Below, one piece after another: positions 56,882 through 64,000 of a stretch of 64,000 bases of DNA. The DNA is from Formosa algae (lineage in GTDB: Bacteria > Bacteroidota > Bacteroidia > Flavobacteriales > Flavobacteriaceae). Under the pieces are notes generated by a model, which saw only the letters and a program-made list of their open reading frames with translations, ran no database searches and was not told the DNA's origin. The position numbers were made by a program, and so were the translations under genes. The DNA lies in contig NZ_LMAK01000006.1 of the NCBI RefSeq assembly GCF_001439665.1, forward strand, positions 62,001-126,000, given 5' to 3'. Every line of letters starts with the position of its first letter. Within the stretch, counting starts at the first letter, position 1.

Positions 56882-59227
56882 TTAAATTGCTGCTACTATA
56901 TCTGCAATAGAAAACACCGTTCCGGCATGCTCTAAACCTGTATTAATATCTGCTCGAATGGCTTTTATACCATTTGCACCTTGAAGCTCTTCAACCTCAA
57001 CAATTTCTATATTTTGCCCTATATAATTTTTAGATTGAAGAAATTCAAAATAATTTAAATATTCTCGTTCTATTGTACTTGTAGAGTAAACAACACATAA
57101 TTTATGTGGCTGAGTTATACGTTCTGTGGTACCTTTAATTAATGCTTTGTCTATTCGTTTTTTAATCATTTCGTAACGGACATTATAGGCGCCATCTACA
57201 TCAAAATGTTTTTCATCTATACGGTAACGAATTGTTAAAGGAACATCGTAAACCAATATAAGAGAAGTAACGTCTAACTTAACAGGGAAATCTTGTTGAT
57301 GTTTATAATACAAAGCTTCCATTTCGCACATGACTTGTAATTGCCACAACCTTAAATTAAATAGCATAGATTCATGATACTCATTATGCTGGGAAATAGA
57401 TTGCCCTACATACATATTATGTTCAATACCATCGGTTTTAAATTTTTCGAAATAATGTGGAAAAATAGCTTGAGCATTCACCTGCTTTACATCTAAAAAT
57501 ATAGACATGGTTTTATTGATGCTATTAATAGTCTGATCGTATTCTTTTCTAGCCGAATAGAACAATTGCTTGTCCTGATTTACCGTGTTTAAAAAATAAT
57601 CTATATCGTCATTAACCATTCCTGAAGCTTTAAAATACTTAAATAATGGATAAATCTCTTTTTCTAAAAACAGATGTATTTCTTGTTCTGTATTGTTAGT
57701 AAACGAAGCCTCTAACTCGTAAATACTCTTATCAATTTTATATACCAGTTGCTCGTAAAACGGCATACTTTGCGTGGCTAAAACATCTTCTAATATGTTT
57801 TTAATTTGTTTTAGCGCTTTGCTTAAATCTTGTCTAATAGCATCATTTCTAGCTGCAGACGAGCCAACAATATCTATTTGCCCATATAAAGGCAGTACAT
57901 TTTCAAACGTAATTTCGTTAAAACTAGGAGAAATTCCTGCTTCGCGTCCTTGTATAAATCGATGAGCTTCTTCTATAAATCGCCACTCTACTGCTGAATG
58001 AATTGACGTACATTGGTTTTGTATTACCGCACTTACTTTATTTTCGTATTCATCTAAAGAGCGTTTTGAATGACTTAAAATAAATGGCATAATAGTGTCT
58101 AACTTCACCTTATTTATGGCATTTAATTGATTGATTTCGTAAGCCGCTAATTCTACTATAAACTGAAGTTTACCTTTTATTTGAATAGGTAATAATATGG
58201 CACTTTTAAATCCTTTTTCTACCAATCTTCGACTTAAATTATTTCCTTCAGTCTGTTCATGGTATCTAGGCACGTTAGATATTATAACGGGATTATGTTT
58301 AACGAATAAAGACTCATGCACATGTTTACATGCGTAAGATTTACACGATAAAGAGTGCCCTTCTTGTAAAGTTAAAGCATGTACACCAACGCCTAATGGT
58401 TGAAATAACACACCTTTATCTACTATATAATTTCCGAATTCTAGATTGTCTATGTTAAAGATTTTACGGACATCTTCTAAAATTTGTATAGAATTTTCTG
58501 ATGTTCCTTCTATAAGATGTGTTTTAAATTCATCAATTCGTTCATCTAAAGTAGTATCTATCATACTTATTAGTCCAAACCCTTCTACAGTCCAAGAATC
58601 GTTTGGAAAGTAACGATCCCAAACCGATTTATCTTGAGCATTATCTAGCAGTTCGTCTAAAATTTCTGGTGTAATTTCTACGGCATTTTCGTTGGGATAA
58701 ATATTTAAGAAATCGGCATTAAACGTCATTCTATATGTTCTTAGTGTTCCATTAGCATCCTCAAGTTGAATTTGTTTAGGCCGTTCAAAATCGACATTAA
58801 AGCCATAATATGTATTTAAAATAATCGCATACGGATTTAAATCTATAGAACTCTCGTTGTCTTTATACAGCCGTCTTAAAACTTCATTGACTTCGGAAGG
58901 TGTTTCATCTATAATCTTCTGGAAACGTTTAGAAACGTAGAAATATTCGTTAGAATATGGGTATAAAGCCGCTTTAATTTCATTTTGACTTAAGGCTGGC
59001 GGAAATAAAAATGCCATTAATTTATCAATCTCTTCCTTGTACGTCTTAAAGACTTCTAAGGAACGAATACCGGTTACTAATTCCGGATTTTTGTCTAAAA
59101 TAGAGAGTACCTGTTCTGCCAAAAACTGTTCCATAGGTTGTGCTGAAGCCAATAGTTTTTTAAATGTTGACTTGACATACCTGAATGAAATAACGGGTTT
59201 AAATGGTCCTTTTATTAATTGTTCCAT
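56882..59227 (-). CDS. large cytoplasmic GAF-domain-like protein
   Basis: 781 aa, no signal peptide or membrane helix. Residues about 250-395 look like a GAF sensor domain (FGNYIVDKGVLFQPLGVGV, AILLPIQIKGKLQFIVELAAYE), including a Cys/His-rich loop CKSYACKHVHE. The region LYGQIDIVGSSAARNDAIRQDL and the following helices (about 420-600) are not assigned; a conserved VGSS-type turn is visible. The rest is helical. Function unknown; a small-molecule or redox/nucleotide sensor is a reasonable guess. It sits between HD-PycTM (8-nt gap) and the phosphoesterase-barrel gene (15-nt gap). Confidence 0.7.
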   Translation of the reverse strand: MEQLIKGPFKPVISFRYVKSTFKKLLASAQPMEQFLAEQVLSILDKNPELVTGIRSLEVFKTYKEEIDKLMAFLFPPALSQNEIKAALYPYSNEYFYVSKRFQKIIDETPSEVNEVLRRLYKDNESSIDLNPYAIILNTYYGFNVDFERPKQIQLEDANGTLRTYRMTFNADFLNIYPNENAVEITPEILDELLDNAQDKSVWDRYFPNDSWTVEGFGLISMIDTTLDERIDEFKTHLIEGTSENSIQILEDVRKIFNIDNLEFGNYIVDKGVLFQPLGVGVHALTLQEGHSLSCKSYACKHVHESLFVKHNPVIISNVPRYHEQTEGNNLSRRLVEKGFKSAILLPIQIKGKLQFIVELAAYEINQLNAINKVKLDTIMPFILSHSKRSLDEYENKVSAVIQNQCTSIHSAVEWRFIEEAHRFIQGREAGISPSFNEITFENVLPLYGQIDIVGSSAARNDAIRQDLSKALKQIKNILEDVLATQSMPFYEQLVYKIDKSIYELEASFTNNTEQEIHLFLEKEIYPLFKYFKASGMVNDDIDYFLNTVNQDKQLFYSARKEYDQTINSINKTMSIFLDVKQVNAQAIFPHYFEKFKTDGIEHNMYVGQSISQHNEYHESMLFNLRLWQLQVMCEMEALYYKHQQDFPVKLDVTSLILVYDVPLTIRYRIDEKHFDVDGAYNVRYEMIKKRIDKALIKGTTERITQPHKLCVVYSTSTIEREYLNYFEFLQSKNYIGQNIEIVEVEELQGANGIKAIRADINTGLEHAGTVFSIADIVAAI

Positions 59228-59235
59228 AATAGTTT

Positions 59236-60408
59236 TTACTTGACGGTTACTAAATAATGATAGCTAATAATAAATGTTAAAGCAGATACAATAATACCTA
59301 CCATAAAAACAGTATAAGTAAGCCTTAGCAACCTATATTTTCGCTCTAAAACCAAGCCCAAATAATACAAATCTTTGGTTAGAGAGCTATATAATTTATC
59401 TTCATTTTCTTTTAAATAATCTATGCCCCATTCAAAATCTTCTAATGTCATTTTATAGAAATTTCCGAAAAATAGAATATTTGTTTTGTTTGCTTTAATC
59501 ATGTCTCTAGTCACAACATTTGTACTCGATACATTTGGACGTGTTGAGATTACTGACAACACTATCGCAGAGACTGTAAAGATTAAAAGTACTAAGGTGG
59601 GATATACCAAAAAAGAGTTAGAGGCATTATCTAACTTCGGAACCAAATTAGAAAGGGCTACAGATAGAATAATCGCGTTAACAGACAATAAAATATTGGC
59701 TTTAGAATCTGCAATACCACTTAGTGTCATGTGATTTCTAAGGGTTACTCTATACATGGTTTCTACACCGCGACCTACTTTTTGAGAACCAGACTTATTG
59801 GCCTTCTTTTTTTCAATCTTATTTATTTTTTTCTGAAGCTCGTAAGCGTTCATTTCTTTTTTAGGCTGTAATTTTACTTGTGCGAAAGTGGTATAAAATT
59901 TATGCTTAAAAATAAATTCTTTGTTTTGCTTTAACCAGTCTAATTCAGAAATCTCTTCTTCCTTCTTATACTTTAACTCTAGTCTTAAACGGTCAGAAAT
60001 TTCAATAAAATCTTCTGAAGCAACATGCGCACAATCGGCATCTTTAATTATTTTCTGAAGTAATGTTTTAGGCTCCTCACCTATTTTTGTAACTAAAATT
60101 AATTGTTCAACGGTTGATAAATCTGATTCTGATAAACTTGCATCTTTCATAAACTGATGCACAATACCTACACTTTCTACTTCATGCCCATCGTCTACCT
60201 TAACATAACCCGTATCGTGAAACCAGGCAGCCAATTGTAATAGCAACGTATCGTGTGCTGTACAATTTTCCATCTTAGCCAATAACATAACCGTATCTAT
60301 AACATTACGAGTATGCTCTATATTGTGGTAATAATTTTTAGGTGAAAGTTGTCTTTCAAATAAATCACTAACAAAAATTTCAGCTTGTTGTATGAGTGTT
60401 TCTTTCAT
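59236..60408 (-). CDS. HD phosphohydrolase fused to PycTM (Pycsar effector-type) membrane domain
   Basis: 390 aa, start at the ATG at 60408. Residues 1-200 are an HD domain with the full ligand set: YYHNIEHTRNV (H28/H32), AWFHDTGYV (H64-D65) and IKDADCAH (D123 or D125), so a metal-dependent phosphodiesterase/phosphohydrolase is expected. Residues about 200-215 are a basic coiled stretch. The C-terminus (RNHMTLSGIADSKANILLSV, then NAIILSVALSNL) is the PycTM/DUF5706 signature, with membrane helices at about 237-255, 268-288 and 365-384. PycTM is the pore-like effector in Pycsar anti-phage systems. No PycC cyclase is visible nearby. Confidence 0.85.
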   Translation of the reverse strand: MKETLIQQAEIFVSDLFERQLSPKNYYHNIEHTRNVIDTVMLLAKMENCTAHDTLLLQLAAWFHDTGYVKVDDGHEVESVGIVHQFMKDASLSESDLSTVEQLILVTKIGEEPKTLLQKIIKDADCAHVASEDFIEISDRLRLELKYKKEEEISELDWLKQNKEFIFKHKFYTTFAQVKLQPKKEMNAYELQKKINKIEKKKANKSGSQKVGRGVETMYRVTLRNHMTLSGIADSKANILLSVNAIILSVALSNLVPKLDNASNSFLVYPTLVLLIFTVSAIVLSVISTRPNVSSTNVVTRDMIKANKTNILFFGNFYKMTLEDFEWGIDYLKENEDKLYSSLTKDLYYLGLVLERKYRLLRLTYTVFMVGIIVSALTFIISYHYLVTVK

Positions 60409-60429
60409 GATATAAAGATAATGTATTTT

Positions 60430-60448
60430 GACGTAGAACACCTACGTC
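60430..60448. promoter_or_regulatory. perfect dyad upstream of the HD-PycTM gene
   Basis: GACGTAG-AACAC-CTACGTC, a perfect 7-bp inverted repeat with a 5-nt spacer, 22-40 nt upstream of the HD-PycTM ATG. It is less AT-rich than the surroundings. It could be a repressor operator or a leader hairpin. Confidence 0.5.
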
Positions 60449-60538
60449 CCCAAGTGTGCTATAAAAATCAAACTTTATTGAGTAGTCGTATATTTTTATA
60501 AAACTCAACACAAGGGCATTAAAAATTAAGAATTTAGG

Positions 60539-61486
60539 CTATTTTTGCTTAGCAAAAATTTCGCTAACAGTCGCTTTATAATTTCTCGGACTTCCGTTTT
60601 TCTTAATGGCTTTATACACCTTTCTTGGATCGTTAAACGATTGTGAAAAATATTCCCAAAACCCTAACATTTTCATTTTTATAGGCATAGGTCCAGATAA
60701 AGCTTCGTCGTATTGCTGATAAATAGTATCGTGAAATGCCTTAAATATTTCCCATCTATTTTCAGGGTATGTCGTTGTATTATCTTGTATCATTTGTGGT
60801 AAAAAAGGATCGGCAATTAAACCTCTGCCAATCATCCAATGGTCTATACTAGGAAAATGTTCTTGTAGCACTCTGTATGCTTCCACACTCGTGACATCGC
60901 CGTTATAATATAATTTGTGCGGACTTTGATTTACACAGTTTTGGAAGGCTTCTAAATCTGTTCCACCTTTGTATAATTGTTTTCCTATTCGTGCATGAAT
61001 AGCCACGTTTTTTATAGGATATTTTTCTAGAATAGGGAACACACCAAGAATTTCTGTAGGATCGTCGTAGCCCATGCGCATTTTCATAGAAATGGTAATG
61101 TCGCTTTCGTTATGGGCTTTATGCAACACATCGTCTATTTTTGAAGGGTTACAAATCATACCAGATCCCATACCTTGTTTGGTAACCATGGGATACGGAC
61201 ACCCTAAATTCCAGTTTAATTCGGTGTATCCTAAAGACTCTACATATTTAATTACAAATAAAAATTCATCTGGGTCATTAGTCATAACCTGAGGAATTAA
61301 ATGCGGGACCGTATTATGTTCTGGATTTAAATCGCGCTGATAATTATTCTTAATAACCATCTTCCCATTCAACCGTATATATGGCGCGTAAAACGTATCT
61401 ATCCCGCCAAAATACTGATGAAATGCATTTCGAAAACGAAAGTCTGTAAATCCTTGTAAAGGCGATGATAAAAGTGTGATGGACAT
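60539..61486 (-). CDS. tRNA-dihydrouridine synthase family protein
   Basis: FMN-dependent tRNA uridine reductase of 315 aa. TIM-barrel start MSITLLSSPLQGFTDFRFR (FMN binding), the catalytic Cys in NWNLGCPYPMVTKQGMGSGM, and MKMRMGYDD plus YYNGDVTS and MIGRGLIADPF for FMN and phosphate binding. It lies 130 nt upstream of the HD-PycTM gene on the same strand. Family branch (DusA/B/C) cannot be fixed; the C-terminal part is most like DusC. Confidence 0.93.
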   Translation of the reverse strand: MSITLLSSPLQGFTDFRFRNAFHQYFGGIDTFYAPYIRLNGKMVIKNNYQRDLNPEHNTVPHLIPQVMTNDPDEFLFVIKYVESLGYTELNWNLGCPYPMVTKQGMGSGMICNPSKIDDVLHKAHNESDITISMKMRMGYDDPTEILGVFPILEKYPIKNVAIHARIGKQLYKGGTDLEAFQNCVNQSPHKLYYNGDVTSVEAYRVLQEHFPSIDHWMIGRGLIADPFLPQMIQDNTTTYPENRWEIFKAFHDTIYQQYDEALSGPMPIKMKMLGFWEYFSQSFNDPRKVYKAIKKNGSPRNYKATVSEIFAKQK

Positions 61487-61573
61487 CCAAAAAATATTTT
61501 TGCGAAAGTAGTGAAAAACAAAATCAACTTTTCAAAAAAAGAATCTTAGCTTTCTTAAAGCTTGTGCAGGATT

Positions 61574-61900
61574 TTAAACTTCAGAATCTACAATACTGTC
61601 TTCAAAAAGTATTCCCCCCTTATACATTTCTTTTAACACCGGACGAATTTGTCTGCCAAGATCGGTTAAACTATACTCGACTCTAGGTGGCACTTCTGGA
61701 AACACGGTACGTTTTATTAAACCGTCTGCTTCTAACTCTTTTAGTTGCTTGGTAAGCATACGTTCACTAATATCTGTTAGCAATCGAACCAACTCGCTAT
61801 ATCTTTTATCGCCTTGGTATAAATGCAAGATTATTGTCCCTTTACGCTTTCCTTTTACTGTATTTATAAATGTGTCTATCGGACAATAACTTTTTTTCAT
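61574..61900 (-). CDS. HxlR family transcriptional regulator
   Basis: 108-aa winged-helix regulator. The HxlR signature is the N-terminal Cys in MKKSYCPIDTFINTV (C6), then GTIILHLYQGDKRYSELVRLL (recognition region), ISERMLTKQLKELEADGLIKRTVF and VEYSLTDLGRQIRPVL. In HxlR proteins such as YodB, HypR and QorR a single N-terminal Cys senses quinones or electrophiles. It is divergent from a quinone-oxidoreductase gene and a dyad lies between, so it probably represses that enzyme until thiol-reactive compounds appear (inference). Confidence 0.92.
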   Translation of the reverse strand: MKKSYCPIDTFINTVKGKRKGTIILHLYQGDKRYSELVRLLTDISERMLTKQLKELEADGLIKRTVFPEVPPRVEYSLTDLGRQIRPVLKEMYKGGILFEDSIVDSEV

Positions 61901-61940
61901 TTTTTTTCGCTCTTAAGGTACTGTAAACATACAAATCTGC

Positions 61941-61968
61941 ACAAAATGTTCGTTAACGCACTTTTTGT
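61941..61968. promoter_or_regulatory. candidate HxlR operator
   Basis: 28-bp imperfect palindrome centred on TTAA: ACAAAATGTTCG / CGCACTTTTTGT, 10 of 12 pairs match. It is in the divergent gap between the HxlR gene and the quinone oxidoreductase, about 40 nt upstream of HxlR and 69 nt upstream of the reductase. Confidence 0.5.
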
Positions 61969-62036
61969 AAGCGGTTGATTATTAACATTATTATACTGAT
62001 CTTTATACAAAAATAAGTAAAACTAATAGATTAAAG

Positions 62037-63038
62037 ATGAAACAAGTCAATTCAACATTTAAAGCATTTAGAGTAGAAGAAGCAGATGGCAGTTATAATT
62101 GTTCGATTAAAGACATGGCATTTAGTCCTTTAGAACAAGATGAAATACGTGTTAAAGTCCATTACAGTTCTTTAAATTATAAAGATGCATTATCGGCTTC
62201 TGGAAACAAAGGAGTCACAAGAAATTTCCCGCACACACCAGGTATCGATGCAGTGGGAATAATAAAAGAATCTACAGATCCGAAATGGAATATTGGTGAC
62301 CAAGTTATAGTTACGAGCTATGATTTAGGAATGAATACCGATGGCGGATTTGCCGAATACATTCAAGTCCCATCGGCTTGGGCGGTGAAGCTTCCGGAGC
62401 AACTTAGTATGAAAGATGCCATGATTTATGGTACTGCAGGATTAACCGCTGGTATGTCTGTAAAAAGACTTATAGAATTGGTTAAACCTGAAGACGGAAA
62501 CATTGTTGTTTCTGGTGCAACTGGTGGTGTTGGTGGATTAAGCATATCTATATTGAGCAAATTGGGCTACAATGTTGTAGCTGTTACGGGTAAAGCATCA
62601 GAGAAAGATTTTCTATTAAATCTAGGCGCTAAAGAAATTTTATTGCGTGAAGAGATTGAAAACATGGCTAACAAACCGTTATTAAAACCACAATTTGCTG
62701 GTGGAATTGATACCGTTGGAGGTGTAATTTTAGAAAACATCATAAAAACAACCCACCCGATGGGCGCCATTACGTGTTGTGGAAACGTTGCTTCTCCTAA
62801 ACTAGAGTTAACCGTATTTCCATTTATTTTACGCGGAATTACTTTAGTTGGAATTGACTCTCAGAATTCTAAAATGAAAGACCGCACAAAGGTTTGGGAA
62901 AAATTAGCTCATGCTTGGAAACCTGAACAATTAGAACACACAGCTCATGAAGTTACGTTAGAAGATGTAAACCAAAACATTCAATTAATGCTTAAAGGCC
63001 AGTTAAAAGGTCGAACTATAGTAAATTTGAAAGCTTAA
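62037..63038 (+). CDS. YhdH/YhfP family quinone oxidoreductase
   Basis: 333-aa zinc-free MDR-family reductase that uses NADPH to reduce quinones or acryloyl-type substrates. Pattern: HYSSLNYKDALSASGNKG, FPHTPGIDAVGII, GYNVVAVTGKASEKDFLLNLGA (NADPH-binding Rossmann loop: VVSGATGGVGGL), and the C-terminal RTKVWEKLA. No zinc ligands. It detoxifies electrophiles and quinones, fitting the one-Cys HxlR regulator next to it. Converges on the AraC gene. Confidence 0.93.
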   Translation: MKQVNSTFKAFRVEEADGSYNCSIKDMAFSPLEQDEIRVKVHYSSLNYKDALSASGNKGVTRNFPHTPGIDAVGIIKESTDPKWNIGDQVIVTSYDLGMNTDGGFAEYIQVPSAWAVKLPEQLSMKDAMIYGTAGLTAGMSVKRLIELVKPEDGNIVVSGATGGVGGLSISILSKLGYNVVAVTGKASEKDFLLNLGAKEILLREEIENMANKPLLKPQFAGGIDTVGGVILENIIKTTHPMGAITCCGNVASPKLELTVFPFILRGITLVGIDSQNSKMKDRTKVWEKLAHAWKPEQLEHTAHEVTLEDVNQNIQLMLKGQLKGRTIVNLKA

Positions 63039-63061
63039 ATTGATAATATAGCCGCTATAAA

Positions 63062-63123
63062 CGGATTTCAGGATTTTGTGTAGTTGAATTTATTTTTAGC
63101 AAAATTCCAGATTCTGAAATCCG
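63062..63123. repeat. 62-bp inverted repeat between convergent genes
   Basis: 10-bp arms CGGATTTCAG (63062-63071) and CTGAAATCCG (63114-63123), with an inner GATTTTG / CAAAATTC stem. It lies between the quinone reductase and AraC stops. It may be a bidirectional terminator, though it is long and lacks T tails, or the remains of a small inverted-repeat element. Confidence 0.55.
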
Positions 63124-63161
63124 CTTAAGGCGACAATATAAAATTGTTTTACTTCACAAGA

Positions 63162-63926
63162 TTAAGTATGTTCTAATCTGTATGTAGACGGATTTACTTG
63201 TACAAACTTTTTAAAAAATCTAGAAAAACTACTCATAGAATCGAAGCCTAAAACATAGGCTAACTCTTTAATAGTAATTTCACTTTTAACAAGACGGCGT
63301 TTAGCTTCTGTAATTTGGCGTTGCTGAATAATTTGTTTTGCAGTAACATTCAGTTTTTCTTTTAAAATCTGATTTAATCGTTTTTCGCTTATGCCCATTT
63401 CGTTAGCATAATAATCCGCTTTTGTTTCTTTTAAAAAAGAGGTTTCCATGAGTTTTAAAAACTGAAATACACGTTTCTGATTTAAATCCTGATCGATAAA
63501 TGTGTTATTCTGAAAACGTATTAAGTGTAACATTAACACCTTTAACACTGTTTTAAGCACAATATATGATGCCTTTTCACTTAAAAATTCATCTGTAATC
63601 AAATCAATTACACTTTTAATTTTAGCGGATTGATTTGCATCTTCTATTCTAATACGTTTAGAAGTGTTAAATAACAGCATAATTTCTAATGCGTATTCAA
63701 TATCGTCTTCTTCAATTAATTCTCTTTCAAAATTAAGCAATACGCCAGAAGAACTTTCACTAATATCTTCAGGAAAGACATCGTTTAAAGGTTTAAAACT
63801 AACCGTTATAGTCGCATCATTTAAAAACTCAAAATAAATACCGAATGCATTCTCAGACAACAATTTAGTTTGTGTATAATGACCTGTTGTAATCTTAATT
63901 TTATGTATCCAGTTTAATTTACGCAT
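63162..63926 (-). CDS. AraC family transcriptional regulator
   Basis: 254 aa. The C-terminal ~100 residues are the double HTH of AraC: YYANEMGISEKRLNQILKEKLNVTAKQ and ITIKELAYVLGFDSMSSFSRFFKKFVQVNPSTYR. The N-terminal ~140 residues (GIYFEFLNDATITVSF ...) are a cupin-like or unknown sensing domain. Target not identified: upstream sequence to 64000 shows no gene. The bases 63927-64000 are AT-rich with no supported gene. Confidence 0.93.
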   Translation of the reverse strand: MRKLNWIHKIKITTGHYTQTKLLSENAFGIYFEFLNDATITVSFKPLNDVFPEDISESSSGVLLNFERELIEEDDIEYALEIMLLFNTSKRIRIEDANQSAKIKSVIDLITDEFLSEKASYIVLKTVLKVLMLHLIRFQNNTFIDQDLNQKRVFQFLKLMETSFLKETKADYYANEMGISEKRLNQILKEKLNVTAKQIIQQRQITEAKRRLVKSEITIKELAYVLGFDSMSSFSRFFKKFVQVNPSTYRLEHT

Positions 63927-64000
63927 TTACATTTAAAATAGAATTTAAATGCAATTATAATAAACCTAATTTAATTCGCGTCTACTTTTTTAAAGGCTAA

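Noticed and set aside
53210-60408. Complete Pycsar defence locus
   Set aside because: No PycC-type uridylate/cytidylate cyclase gene flanks the PycTM protein; only the effector-type domain is present, so a full defence system is not claimed.
60539-60560. TTTTTGCT / AGCAAAAA hairpin at the end of the Dus gene as a terminator
   Set aside because: Loop of only one base and within coding sequence; not a workable hairpin.

Overview
The window is chromosomal DNA from a member of the Flavobacteriaceae (Bacteroidota), probably marine, though genus and species cannot be fixed from the sequence alone. The evidence is low GC, starts without Shine-Dalgarno sequences, promoter -7 elements of the TAnnTTTG type, a type IX secretion sorting domain, the rpmB-rpmG-DUF4295 ribosomal cluster, BshC (bacillithiol) and long Bacteroidota-type LptF/LptG proteins. 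It looks like stable core genome. I see no insertion sequence, prophage, integrase, CRISPR array, tRNA or rRNA.

Layout, 1-13.4 kb (minus strand): the N-terminus of a secreted S8 peptidase, mnmA, a MORN-repeat protein, yidC and pyrG. Then comes a compact run read bshC > PLP decarboxylase > guaA > LysM/periplasmic-binding protein > OsmC > DUF3820. 13.4-31 kb: a secreted M14 carboxypeptidase converging on rimO across a long perfect palindrome; a LamG/T9SS cargo protein behind a 590-bp gene-free stretch; ftsY; the ribosomal cluster; cinA with an orphan HPt protein, an FAH-family enzyme and a DEDDh exonuclease; an E2 acyltransferase; recR with a glycosyltransferase; a Na+/solute symporter; fabH. 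31-44.5 kb: secreted S9 peptidase, htpG, an Lrp/AsnC regulator divergent from a methionine gamma-lyase-type enzyme, an NhaC antiporter, and a peroxide-defence block (peroxiredoxin, thioredoxin, DUF6952, katG), then a fasciclin protein.

44.5-51.7 kb: a tightly packed plus-strand operon tpx > diacylglycerol kinase > ftsK > lolA-like > lptF/G-like > ribB, linking redox defence, envelope biogenesis, chromosome segregation and riboflavin synthesis. 51.8-64 kb: an APC permease; a three-gene minus-strand operon with 15- and 8-nt gaps encoding an HD phosphohydrolase fused to a PycTM (Pycsar effector-type) membrane domain, a 781-aa GAF-like protein, and a 1218-aa lipoprotein joining a metallophosphoesterase to an Omp85-type barrel; then a Dus enzyme, a one-cysteine HxlR regulator divergent from a quinone oxidoreductase, and an AraC regulator.

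The best candidate for an undescribed system is the HD-PycTM / GAF / phosphoesterase-barrel operon (53.2-60.45 kb). It combines a putative nucleotide hydrolase, a membrane domain known from cyclic-nucleotide defence and a possible sensor, but no cyclase is nearby. A 19-bp perfect dyad lies just upstream of it. Other points of interest are candidate operators in the Lrp, HxlR, katG, bshC and S9/fabH intergenic regions, a RibB whose GTP cyclohydrolase II half has lost its zinc cysteines, and an E2 acyltransferase with Asn in place of the usual Asp in its active-site motif.
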